NCBI GenBank assembly: GCA_963808125.1
Contig: CAWEEP010000016.1
Location: forward strand, 1 to 15,817
DNA length: 15,817 nt
Direction: 5' to 3'
Source of the DNA: CAWEEP01 sp963808125
GTDB lineage: Bacteria; Chloroflexota; Dormibacteria; Aeolococcales; Aeolococcaceae
Numbering within the stretch: the stretch's first letter is position 1; every line of letters begins with the position of its first letter. The position numbers and the translations under genes were made by a program. Below the pieces are notes generated by a model. It saw only the letters and a list, made by a program, of their open reading frames with translations, ran no database searches and had not been told where the DNA came from. Below, piece after piece: positions 7,606 through 15,479 of the stretch.

Positions 7606-9081
7606 GCCGTCACCCCCGGAACGGGCTCCGGCAGACGGCTGTGCCAGTCCGTGGCCTGTTCATAGGCACGGGCGACGCGCAGCACCCGGCCGTCCTGGAA
7701 GCGCGGCCCGATCACCTGCAGCCCGACGGGCAGGCCCTCGCTCACACCGCAGGGGACGGAGATGCCGGGGAGCCCGGCCAGGTTCACCGGGATGGTGAGG
7801 ACGTCGCACAAGTACATGGAGAGCGGATCGCTCTTGGCCCCCTTCTCGAAGGCGACCACCGGCGAGGTGGGGCAGACCAGCGCGTCCACCGTCTCGAACG
7901 CCGAGTCGAACTCCGCGGCGATGAGGGTGCGCACCTTCTGCGCCTTGCGGTAGTAGGCGTCGTAATAGCCGCTGCTCAGCGCGTAGGTCCCCAGCATGAT
8001 GCGGCGCTTGACCTCGGGCCCGAAGCCCTGGTCGCGGCTCTGCAGGTACGTGTCGGTCAGCGAGGCGCGGTCGACGTGGAGGCCGAAGCGCACACCGTCC
8101 ATGCGCGCCAGGTTGGCCGAGCATTCGGCGGGGGCGATGATGTAGTAGGTACTGAGGGCGGCGTCGGTGGTCGGCAGAGACACCTCCACCAGCGTGGCAC
8201 CCAGCTTCTCCAGCTCGACGAACGCGGCCTCCACCGCCTGGCGGACGCCCGGCTCCAGGCCCTCGCCCACGTACTCGCGGGGAATGCCGAGGCGCATCCC
8301 CTCGACGCCGCGCCGCAACTCGGCGGAGACAGGCTCCACCGCCGACGGCGAGGGAGGTGCTGTCGTGGGGGTCGTGGCCGGCCATGGCGGTGTAGACGCT
8401 GGCGGCGTCCTCCACGGTGCGGGCGAAGGGTCCGATCTGGTCGAGGGAGGAGGCGAAGGCGATCAGGCCGTAGCGGGAGACGCGGCCGTAGGTCGGCTTG
8501 AAGCCGGCGACGCCGCAGAAGGAGGCGGGCTGGCGGATGGACCCTCCCGTGTCCGAGCCCAGGGAGAAGGGGACGGCCCCGGCCGCCACGACGGCCGCGC
8601 TGCCGCCGCTGCTGCCACCGGGCACGCGCCCCGGGTCCCAGGGGTTGCCCACCGGGCCGTAGGCGGAGTTCTCGTTGGACGAGCCCATGGCGAACTCGTC
8701 GCAGTTGGTCACCGCCAGCGGCACCGCGCCGGCGTCGAGGAGGCGCTGCAGGGCGGTGGCCGTGTAGGGGGGGACGAAGCTCTCCAGGATCTTCGACCCG
8801 GCGCTGGTCCTCACCCCCTCCAGGCAGATGACGTCCTTGTGGGCGAAGGGGATGCCGCAGAGCGGACCGGCGGCCTCGGGCGTCTCGGAGAGCACGCGCT
8901 CCGCCCGCTCGGCCTGGCGCTCGGCCACCTCGCCGGTGCGGCGAAGGACCGCGTTGAGGCCGCCGAAGCGGTCCAGTTCGCGCCGTGCCGCCGCGACCAG
9001 GTCCTGTGGTGACGCCTGGCCCGACCGGAGCATCTCGCCCATGGCGGTGACCGACAGGCCGGCCGTCGTCAGCTCGCTCAT
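7602..9081 (-). CDS. gatA: Asp-tRNA(Asn)/Glu-tRNA(Gln) amidotransferase subunit GatA (one frameshift)
   Basis: Amidase-signature glutaminase subunit of GatCAB, releasing ammonia from glutamine. The Ser-cisSer-Lys triad is complete: K82 in FAHKDV, S157 in GGSSGGSAA and S181 in SDTGGSIRQPA. The reading frame changes near 8350 in a GGG run (plus strand), between ...DPHDSTS and ...AVEPVSAELRRGVEGMRLGIPREY. Removing one base gives a 492-residue protein of normal length, so this is probably a sequencing insertion and not a broken gene; GatA is essential wherever GatCAB is used. The start ATG overlaps the gatC stop by 4 nt (ATGA), and its own stop overlaps the gatB start in the same way. Confidence 0.93.
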
Positions 9082-9365
9082 TCCTGGATGGCCCCGACCT
9101 CGAATTGATCACCAGCTCGCCGGGGTGCGTTGCGCAGCGCCGCCTCCTTGGGCAGGCACTCCCCGGTCACGTCCTCGCGCCAGGCGTTGACGAGCCCTCC
9201 GATCTGGGCCGTCTCCGCCACCTGTGAGGTGTCCACCTGCTGGAGGCGGTCGACGTGGGCGAGGATGGCGTCGAGCTGCTCGCGGAAGCGCTCCGTCTCC
9301 TCGTCGGAGAGGCCGAGGCGGGCGAGCATGGCGACGTGGGCGACCTGTTCTCTGGACAGCGTCAT
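9078..9365 (-). CDS. gatC: Asp-tRNA(Asn)/Glu-tRNA(Gln) amidotransferase subunit GatC
   Basis: Small belt-like subunit that wraps around GatA and GatB and stabilises the complex; 95 residues, the usual size. It shows the family pattern: MTLSREQVAHVAMLARLGLSDEE, an amphipathic helix with EQLDAILAHVDRLQQVDTS, and the C-terminal LRNAPRRAGDQFEV. The ATG at 9365 is preceded by GGAG with 6-nt spacing. The frame is open without a stop into the upstream acetyltransferase gene, so GatC could in principle also be made as the tail of a fusion. The internal ribosome site and a -10-like GATAAT just upstream make an independent start more likely. Confidence 0.93.
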   Translation of the reverse strand: MTLSREQVAHVAMLARLGLSDEETERFREQLDAILAHVDRLQQVDTSQVAETAQIGGLVNAWREDVTGECLPKEAALRNAPRRAGDQFEVGAIQE

Positions 9366-9917
9366 CTCGTTCTCCGGCCGGTCACGACCGGTGATTATCC
9401 CCATCGGGCTCGCCGTCGGGGTCCGCCTCCCCCGGCCGCCGGCGGGCAGGGGTAGCCAGGTGAGCACCGCCTGCTCGGTGGGCCGGAAGCCGTGACGCCG
9501 GTAGGTGGCGAGGGCCGCCGCGTTGTCAGGTCGGGTCCACACGGAGGCGAAGCTCACCGCACGGTCGCGGAAGAGCCGCATCGCCTCCCCCACCAGGGTT
9601 CCCGCCAACCCCCGGCCCCGGGCCGCGGGCTCGACGTAGAGCTCCGCCACCTCCCCCTCCAGGCCGGTGCCCGGGTCGAAGATGACGCACCAGCAGAGGC
9701 CGACGACATGGCCGCCCGCGTCGCGGGCGACGAAGACCCGGTTCTCCCCGACGAAGCGCCGTGCGATGGGGCCGGTCCTCTCGTCGATCTCCTCCGGTGA
9801 CTCCGCGGGGTGGGCGTACCCCTCCCGGTCCTCCACGGCGAGTTCGACGAGGAGGCGGTGGACGTCGGCGTCGTCGGGGCGTTCGAGGATCTCGATGCGG
9901 ATCGGGGGCGTCGTCAC
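9366..9917 (-). CDS. GNAT family N-acetyltransferase, in frame with gatC
   Basis: Acetyl-CoA-dependent N-acetyltransferase of the GNAT superfamily; the substrate is unknown. The core shows NRVFVARDAGGHVVGLCWC, then the beta strand GEVAELYVEPAARGRGLAGTLVGEAM with the acetyl-CoA pyrophosphate loop RGRGLAG, and finally NAAALATYRRHGFRPTEQAVLTW, the usual C-terminal strand. GTG 9917 is the best start because the domain begins right after it; the frame stays open further upstream but without domain sequence. No stop codon separates it from gatC: the frame runs through a low-complexity linker into the GatC methionine. The domain looks finished around 9445, so the last roughly 25 codons may be read-through or the product of an unseen indel (TAA and TGA stops lie in the other two frames). 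Confidence 0.78.
9378..9391. promoter_or_regulatory. Palindrome between the putative gatC -10 and its start
   Basis: A perfect inverted repeat, CCGGTC-AC-GACCGG, lies 12 nt upstream of the gatC start codon (minus strand) and just downstream of the -10-like hexamer. The position would suit an operator at or beside the transcription start, or a small 5' hairpin in the leader. I do not recognise a specific regulator. Confidence 0.3.
9394..9399 (-). promoter_or_regulatory. -10-like hexamer for gatCAB
   Basis: On the minus strand this reads GATAAT (5 of 6 to TATAAT), 28 nt before the gatC ATG, within the tail of the acetyltransferase frame. It would give gatCAB-rlmD its own promoter with a short leader carrying GGAG. 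No convincing -35 box is visible. Confidence 0.35.
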
Positions 9918-10082
9918 CGGTCGATCCAAGCACACAACAGGGCGTCCCCGCCGCGGAGGCCGGGAGTACCGCGGCTTGGAACGGCTCAGACCCCGGGCGC
10001 CAGATGGAGGTGGATGAGGTTGTGCGGGAACATGAGCACTCCGACAACGCCGCAAGGCCCACGCTGGGACAGGTGGCGCGGA

Positions 10083-10088
10083 TAAAGT
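10083..10088 (+). promoter_or_regulatory. Possible -10 hexamer of the 139-residue protein gene
   Basis: TAAAGT, within GATAAAGT, ends 7 nt before the ATG at 10096, the same spacing as other leaderless-type starts here. It matches the consensus at 4 of 6 bases and no Shine-Dalgarno sequence precedes the ATG. It lies in the roughly 180-bp divergent region between the acetyltransferase gene and this one, which holds no other gene that I can see. Confidence 0.28.
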
Positions 10089-10095
10089 CGCTGCG

Positions 10096-10515
10096 ATGCC
10101 CGACCCGGCCCACCCCGCCAACCCCGAGCGCCTCGACCTGCAGGAGCTGACGCGGCTCCAGCCCGGCCTCGCCCGGCTGATGCCCGAGATCGCCAACCGC
10201 CTGTGGCGCGCCGTCTACGCGGCCCGGGCCGGCAACTGGAGGCTGGCCCGGTGGCAGGTGTCGGAGATGCGCAAGCTCTTCCGCCTGTGCACCATCACCC
10301 GGCCCAAGTACACAGACGACATCGACGAGTACCTTCGGGCGGACGTCGAGCCGCTGCTCGCCGCCATCGCGGCCGCGGACCTCGAGGCGTTCGAGCGCGC
10401 GGTGTCCGAGGCGGTGGACGCGGCCAACGAATTCCACCGACGCTGGGACAAGGGCTTCATCGTCTGGAAGCTCCCTGACACGGCACCCCCCGACCTCGAC
10501 CTGACACCCCACTGA
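10096..10515 (+). CDS. Conserved-looking helical protein of unknown function
   Basis: A soluble protein of 139 residues with no signal peptide or membrane segment. It looks all-helical: an N-terminal helix (ELTRLQPGLARLMPEIANRLWRAVYAA), then AGNWRLARWQVSEMRKLFRL, a charged middle, and a long Ala/Glu-rich helix (DLEAFERAVSEAVDAANEFHRRWDK). It ends in the distinctive VWKLPDTAPPDLDLTP. The AGNW-LA-WQ pattern resembles helical-bundle proteins seen as uncharacterised ORFs or as partners of c-type cytochromes; this resemblance is from memory and unverified. There is no CxxCH haem motif. The gene is divergent from the acetyltransferase and heads a run of plus-strand genes. No function is assigned. 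Confidence 0.72.
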   Translation: MPDPAHPANPERLDLQELTRLQPGLARLMPEIANRLWRAVYAARAGNWRLARWQVSEMRKLFRLCTITRPKYTDDIDEYLRADVEPLLAAIAAADLEAFERAVSEAVDAANEFHRRWDKGFIVWKLPDTAPPDLDLTPH

Positions 10516-10543
10516 CCGCCGGGCACGCCGCTCGGGAACGGGC

Positions 10544-10549
10544 TATGCT
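10544..10549 (+). promoter_or_regulatory. -10 hexamer of ybjQ, leaderless-type
   Basis: TATGCT (4 of 6, with the key T1, A2 and T6 kept) ends 6 nt before the ATG at 10556, in the 40-nt gap after the previous gene. No Shine-Dalgarno sequence is present, so a leaderless transcript is the simplest reading. Confidence 0.4.
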
Positions 10550-10555
10550 CGGACC

Positions 10556-10891
10556 ATGATCGTCACCACCACCGAGAACATCCCCGGCACCCAAGTCATC
10601 CAGACGCTCGGAGAGGTCTTCGGCCTGACCGTCCGCACGCGCGGCCTCGGCGGCAACATCGCCGCCGGCTTCCGCAGCATCGTCGGCGGGGAGGTCGGCT
10701 CCTACGTCAAGCTGCTGGAGGACGCTCGCCGCCAGGCTGTCGATCGCATGGTCCAATCGGCGACCGCCATGGGAGGTAACGCCGTCGTGATGATGCGCTT
10801 CGACTCCTCGGAGATCGGCCAGAACATGAGCGAGATCGTCGCCTATGGCACGGCCGTCGTGGTCGAGCCGGCCGCACTGGCCGCGGGGTGA
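10556..10891 (+). CDS. YbjQ family (UPF0145) heavy-metal-binding domain protein
   Basis: A 111-residue member of the YbjQ/UPF0145 family, small pentamer-forming proteins often annotated as heavy-metal-binding although the biochemical role is not established. Family features are the opening MIVTTTENIPG, the strand with LGEVFGLTVRTRGLGGNIAAGFRSIVGGEVGSYVKLLEDARRQAVDRM, then AMGGNAVVMMRFDSSEIG and the closing EIVAYGTAVVVEP. The length is standard and the frame intact. The start is set by the family's MI(V)TTT opening and by the TATGCT hexamer 6 nt upstream. It follows the unknown helical protein and precedes a small membrane protein. Confidence 0.92.
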   Translation: MIVTTTENIPGTQVIQTLGEVFGLTVRTRGLGGNIAAGFRSIVGGEVGSYVKLLEDARRQAVDRMVQSATAMGGNAVVMMRFDSSEIGQNMSEIVAYGTAVVVEPAALAAG

Positions 10892-10918
10892 GCGCGCTGC
10901 GGCCATGAGCCTGGAACG

Positions 10919-11158
10919 GTGATCGCCGACGTGGGTCTGCTCTTGCCGATCGTCTTCTTGGTCCTCCTCGTCTTGATCGGGGCAGCTGCGTTGTTCCGCT
11001 GGGAGCGCTACCGGGGCGGGCCACGAGGAGCGAGCACCGTCCCGCCGTCACCGACCGCCAGGCCGACCTCGGAGGCCTTCATCGATCCCGAGACCGGCTT
11101 GCGGATGCGGGTCTGGTATGACAGCCGCACGGGGGAGCGCACCTACCGCCAGGAGTAG
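10919..11158 (+). CDS. Small single-span membrane protein with a DxxTGxR repeat tail
   Basis: A protein of 79 residues from a GTG start; no family recognised. Residues about 6-26 (VGLLLPIVFLVLLVLIGAAAL) form one transmembrane helix, followed by basic RWERYR, which predicts an outside N-terminus and cytoplasmic tail. A Pro/Thr/Ser linker leads to a C-terminal segment with two spaced copies of a D-x-x-T-G-x-R unit (DPETGLR and DSRTGER, 12 residues apart). The ATG at 10904 is out of frame and stops at once, so GTG 10919 or a GTG 12 nt later is the start. It lies 27 nt after ybjQ and 10 nt before pcm, suggesting cotranscription. Confidence 0.62.
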   Translation: MIADVGLLLPIVFLVLLVLIGAAALFRWERYRGGPRGASTVPPSPTARPTSEAFIDPETGLRMRVWYDSRTGERTYRQE

Positions 11159-11168
11159 CCCGGCAGGC

Positions 11169-11796
11169 ATGAGCGACGTCGAGATGATGCTGCGGCTCCG
11201 CACCGGCGGGGTCACCGACGAGCGCGTGCTGGCGGCGATGGCGGCGGTGCGGAGGGAGGAATTCGTCCTACCCGGCGACCGCATCGAGGCGTATGCCGAC
11301 CGGGCGCTGGCCATCGGCGGCGGCCAGACGATCTCCCAGCCTCTGATGGTCGCCATCATCGTCCAGGCGCTGGAATTGCGCGCTGGCGACCTCGCTCTGG
11401 ACATCGGCACGGGGAGCGGCTACCAGGCGGCGGTGATGGCCGCCGCCGGCGCCCACGTCATCAGCGTCGAACGCCTCCCGGGATTGGCCGCCGAAGCCGC
11501 GACACGGCTGGCGCGGCTCGGCGTCGACGTCGAGGTGATCGACGGTGACGGCAGCGTCGGCCTCCCCCGATCGCTCCCCCTTCGACGCCATCGCCGTGGG
11601 CGCCGCCGCCCCCCGCCTGCCCATCGCCCTGGCTCGCCAGCTCAAGGAGGGCGGGCGCCTGGTGGTGCCCATCCACACCGGCCCGGACGGCGAGGAGCTG
11701 ACCCGAGTGCGGATGACCGGGGGACGATGGCTCAGCGAGAACCTCGGCCCGTGCCGCTTCGTCCCGCTCATCGGCGAAGACGCGTACCGGGCGTGA
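11169..11796 (+). CDS. pcm: Protein-L-isoaspartate O-methyltransferase (Pcm), one frameshift
   Basis: SAM-dependent repair enzyme that methylates L-isoaspartyl residues in aged proteins; cytosolic. Family signatures are VRREEFVLP, YADRALAIGGGQTISQP (residues 42-58) and the SAM loop LALDIGTGSGYQAAVMA (D78 to about A90), followed by SVERLPGLAAEA and the C-terminal FDAIAVGAAAPRLPIALARQLKEGGRLVVP. The frame breaks in a run of five C near 11565-11569, between VGLP and DRSPFDAI. Dropping one C gives a 208-residue protein of normal size, so this is very likely a homopolymer error. The gene follows the small membrane protein by 10 nt and precedes dnaK by about 110 nt. Confidence 0.9.
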
Positions 11797-11803
11797 CCTC
11801 CGT

Positions 11804-11831
11804 TTAGCATGAGCGGCGTTCGCGGTATACC
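11804..11831 (+). promoter_or_regulatory. Candidate dnaK promoter
   Basis: TTAGCA at 11804-11809 and TATACC at 11826-11831 are separated by 16 nt and each match the sigma-70-type consensus at 4 of 6 positions. This leaves a leader of about 70 nt before the dnaK ATG, with GGAGG at 11894-11898. I see neither a CIRCE element nor the HspR-type HAIR repeat in the 112-nt gap, so the usual HrcA or HspR control is not visible here. Confidence 0.3.
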
Positions 11832-11908
11832 CACCTCGATCGCACCGGGTGGACGCCCCGTCCGACCCCGACATCTGACGCTATCCAGCTTCTGGAGGGA
11901 CCCGACCC

Positions 11909-13842
<1,934 letters not shown>

Positions 13843-13851
13843 CCCGGGAGT

Positions 13852-13885
13852 GCCGAGCGGGGCGGCGGTGGCTGCTCCGCTCGGC
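13852..13885 (+). terminator. Hairpin just after dnaK
   Basis: GCCGAGCGG at 13852-13860 pairs with CCGCTCGGC at 13877-13885, a perfect 9-bp stem with a 16-nt loop, starting 9 nt after the dnaK stop. No T-run follows. The position suggests a terminator for the pcm-dnaK transcript. Confidence 0.45.
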
Positions 13886-14438
13886 GCCAACTCCCTCCGT
13901 ACGCGCCGCCGGTTCCCTATCGCCCTCAAGGATCCGGGCGCTGCGCTCATCACGCGCAAGGCGAGAAGAAACCTCCGCACGCACCGTACATCAGGTCGCT
14001 CCGCGCGATTCGTACCTCCACCGAGCACCGCGCCCGATAGTCAGTCAATCCCCGTTCGGCATCCGCGGCTTTCAGGGTCCAATGTCAACGCTGTTCCCGT
14101 TGGCTGCCGGTGATCTGCAGCGGAGGCGCCGCGAGCGACATGCCACGACCATCTCTCGATCCCGCCAACCGTCCGACTAGTCGTGTGACAGCACACCAGG
14201 AAGACGGGACCCAATGAGCCGCTTCTGTCGTCCCATGGTGAGCGCCATGCAGCCCAAGTCGGTTACCGCAGTCGTCGGGAGCGGCCAGCCCATCACAGTG
14301 AGACAACGATCAGGACAACTCCGATTGCCACACCGCCAAGGGCGGCGCCGGGGCCAGGGCCGAGCCAGGACGAGATGAAGAGAACGATGGTTGCGCTGGA
14401 GCGACCTCGCGAAAGCCCGCCCGCCAACCCGCCTGGGG
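13886..14438. other. Stretch without a convincing gene
   Basis: Between the dnaK hairpin and the HIT promoter there is about 550 bp in which I find no protein of recognisable family, no tRNA-like cloverleaf and no repeat. Its base composition looks more even than that of the flanking genes. Because indels are dense on both sides, a short frameshifted gene could be hidden. The only hint of coding is the hydrophobic minus-strand frame at 14293-14427, listed separately. Confidence 0.5.
14293..14427 (-). CDS. Possible small hydrophobic membrane peptide
   Basis: From a TTG codon, this minus-strand frame encodes 44 residues, of which the last 32 form a plausible transmembrane segment (TIVLFISSWLGPGPGAALGG, then VAIGVVLIVVSL and a TGA). 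There is no good start codon, no visible ribosome site and no known family, and the frame is open further upstream into the antisense of the HIT gene. It may be chance; the hydrophobic run with a stop right behind it is the only reason to list it. Confidence 0.18.
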   Translation of the reverse strand: MAGGLSRGRSSATIVLFISSWLGPGPGAALGGVAIGVVLIVVSL

Positions 14439-14444
14439 CACAAT
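14439..14444 (+). promoter_or_regulatory. -10-like hexamer of the HIT gene, leaderless-type
   Basis: CACAAT (4 of 6 to TATAAT) ends 7 nt before the ATG at 14452, with no Shine-Dalgarno sequence between. It repeats the spacing seen before yggT, the lipoprotein gene and ybjQ. Confidence 0.3.
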
Positions 14445-14451
14445 CGACCCC

Positions 14452-14902
14452 ATGCCCAGCGTCTTCAGCCGGATCATCGCCGGGGAGCTTCCCCGCCCAC
14501 TTCGTATGGCAGGACGATCAGTGCGTCGCCTTCCTGTCGAACCGGCCGCTGCAGTCGGGCCACAGCCTCGTGGTGCCGCGCCTCCGAGATCGATGATTGG
14601 CTGGACCTGGACCCGGCCCTGCTCAAGCACCTCACGGAAGTCTCGCAGCGGCTGGGCCGCGCCCTCCAGCGCAGCTTCGGGACGCCGAGGGTGGGCGTGA
14701 TCGTCGCCGGTTCAAGGTGCCGCACGTGCACATCCACCTGGTCCCGATGCGCACCGAGAGGAACCTCACCTTCCGAGGCCAGCTCACCGCGCCCAGACGA
14801 GATGGAACAGGCGGCGGAGACGATCCGGGAGACGCTGGCAGCGCTCGGCGCCGCCGGCACAGACGGCCGGCCGGAGTGCCTCTGGTACCGGGCACCGCCT
14901 GA
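14452..14902 (+). CDS. HIT family protein (histidine-triad nucleotide hydrolase), about four frameshifts
   Basis: Histidine-triad nucleotide-binding protein, probably hydrolysing AMP conjugates or dinucleoside polyphosphates. It opens with MPSVFSRIIAGELP, continues AHFVWQDDQCVAFLSNRPLQSGHSLVVPR, then EIDDWLDLDPALLKHLTEVSQRLGRALQRSFG and the triad PHVHIHLVP, ending in DEMEQAAETIRETLAALG. The frame changes near 14491 (extra C in CCCC), 14582 (extra base), 14711 (missing base, restoring GFKVPHVHIH) and 14795 (extra A). The C-terminus is uncertain: the frame as read runs to 15035 through the downstream hairpin, while the TGA at 14900-14902 would need one more indel. I prefer the earlier stop because it gives a 149-residue protein and leaves the hairpin outside the gene. 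It converges on the DUF4389 gene. Confidence 0.78.
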
Positions 14903-14927
14903 GCGGAGCCCGGGGACGGGCGACGCC

Positions 14928-14948
14928 CGCCGGCACGCTGCCGGCGGA
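14928..14948. terminator. Hairpin between convergent HIT and DUF4389 genes
   Basis: CCGCCGGCA at 14928-14936 and TGCCGGCGG at 14940-14948 form a perfect 9-bp stem with a 3-nt loop, extended by partial pairing outside. It sits between two convergent genes and would act on both strands. No T-tract follows. Confidence 0.55.
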
Positions 14949-14965
14949 CGCCGCTGGTCAGTCGG

Positions 14966-15331
14966 TCAGGCCCCGATGCCGAAGCCGGGGTACTTGTCGG
15001 TGAGGCCGAAGATCCACGCCATGCATCGGACGTAGAGCCGCAGGACCCCCGTGATGAAGCCGTGGACGCCCTTGGGGTAGTGGCCGCTGAGCACCACGAC
15101 GATCTCCATGATCCAGCCCACGATCTCGGCGATGTCGAGCAGGATCACGGCAATGATGAGCGCCGGGATGGCCAGGATGACCCTTCCCAGGAAGAACAGG
15201 GCACCGAGGCAGCCCAGGCCGCGCGAGTACTGGGCCTGGTGTTCGATCAGTAGCCAGCTGGACCGGATGCTGCGAGGCCCCTGGGGGCGGTGCCGGGTAC
15301 CCTGCCTGGGTGGGATCGGCGCGTAGCTCAT
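14966..15331 (-). CDS. DUF4389-type membrane protein
   Basis: A membrane protein of 121 residues resembling the DUF4389 family, whose function is unknown. A polar N-terminal stretch of about 40 residues precedes hydrophobic LGALFFLGRVILAIPALIIAVILLDIAEIVGWIMEIVVVLSG (about residues 41-82, one or two helices). The family-like motif YPKGVHGFITGVLRLYVRCMAWIFGLTDKYPGFG closes the protein: a short Y-P, a G-x-L-R helix, then TDKYPGF. The ATG at 15331 has GGGAGGA 8 nt upstream, so unlike many genes here it has a normal leader. The frame is intact. It is followed by the convergent terminator hairpin and preceded by another membrane-protein gene on the same strand. Confidence 0.78.
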   Translation of the reverse strand: MSYAPIPPRQGTRHRPQGPRSIRSSWLLIEHQAQYSRGLGCLGALFFLGRVILAIPALIIAVILLDIAEIVGWIMEIVVVLSGHYPKGVHGFITGVLRLYVRCMAWIFGLTDKYPGFGIGA

Positions 15332-15438
15332 GGGCTGGGTCCTCCCTCGAGGGCGATCCCCTGCCGGATCGACGCAGCCAGTTCCGTACGGCTGCGCTGG
15401 CCCCTCATCTGGCGAGTGATTGTGTCAGGTGCGGGGAG

Positions 15439-15479
15439 GCGGCGCCAGCCCCAAACCTGCGCCAGATCAGCGGCGCCGC
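15439..15479 (-). terminator. Inverted repeat at the end of the rightmost gene
   Basis: GCGGCGCC at 15439-15446 and GGCGCCGC at 15472-15479 form an 8-bp stem with a 25-nt loop that spans the stop codon of the rightmost gene (15467-15469). It may be a terminator or chance in GC-rich sequence; no T-tract is present. Confidence 0.2.

Noticed and set aside
5968..7665. Long open frame (565 codons) on the plus strand, opposite gatB and the methyltransferase
   Set aside because: Antisense shadow of clear GatB; low-complexity product, no start signal.
9526..10512. Minus-strand frame across the 139-residue protein and the acetyltransferase gene
   Set aside because: It overlaps two better-supported genes in other frames and gives an Arg/Pro-rich translation with no motif.
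11797..11908. CIRCE or HAIR operator before dnaK (TTAGCA looked like the start of a CIRCE arm)
   Set aside because: The second arm GAGTGCTAA is absent, and no CTTGAGT/ACTCAAG pair is present.
13843..14451. tRNA or other structured RNA gene in the gap after dnaK
   Set aside because: The only strong pairing is the terminator-like hairpin at 13852-13885; no acceptor/T-arm combination or CCA-like end could be assembled.
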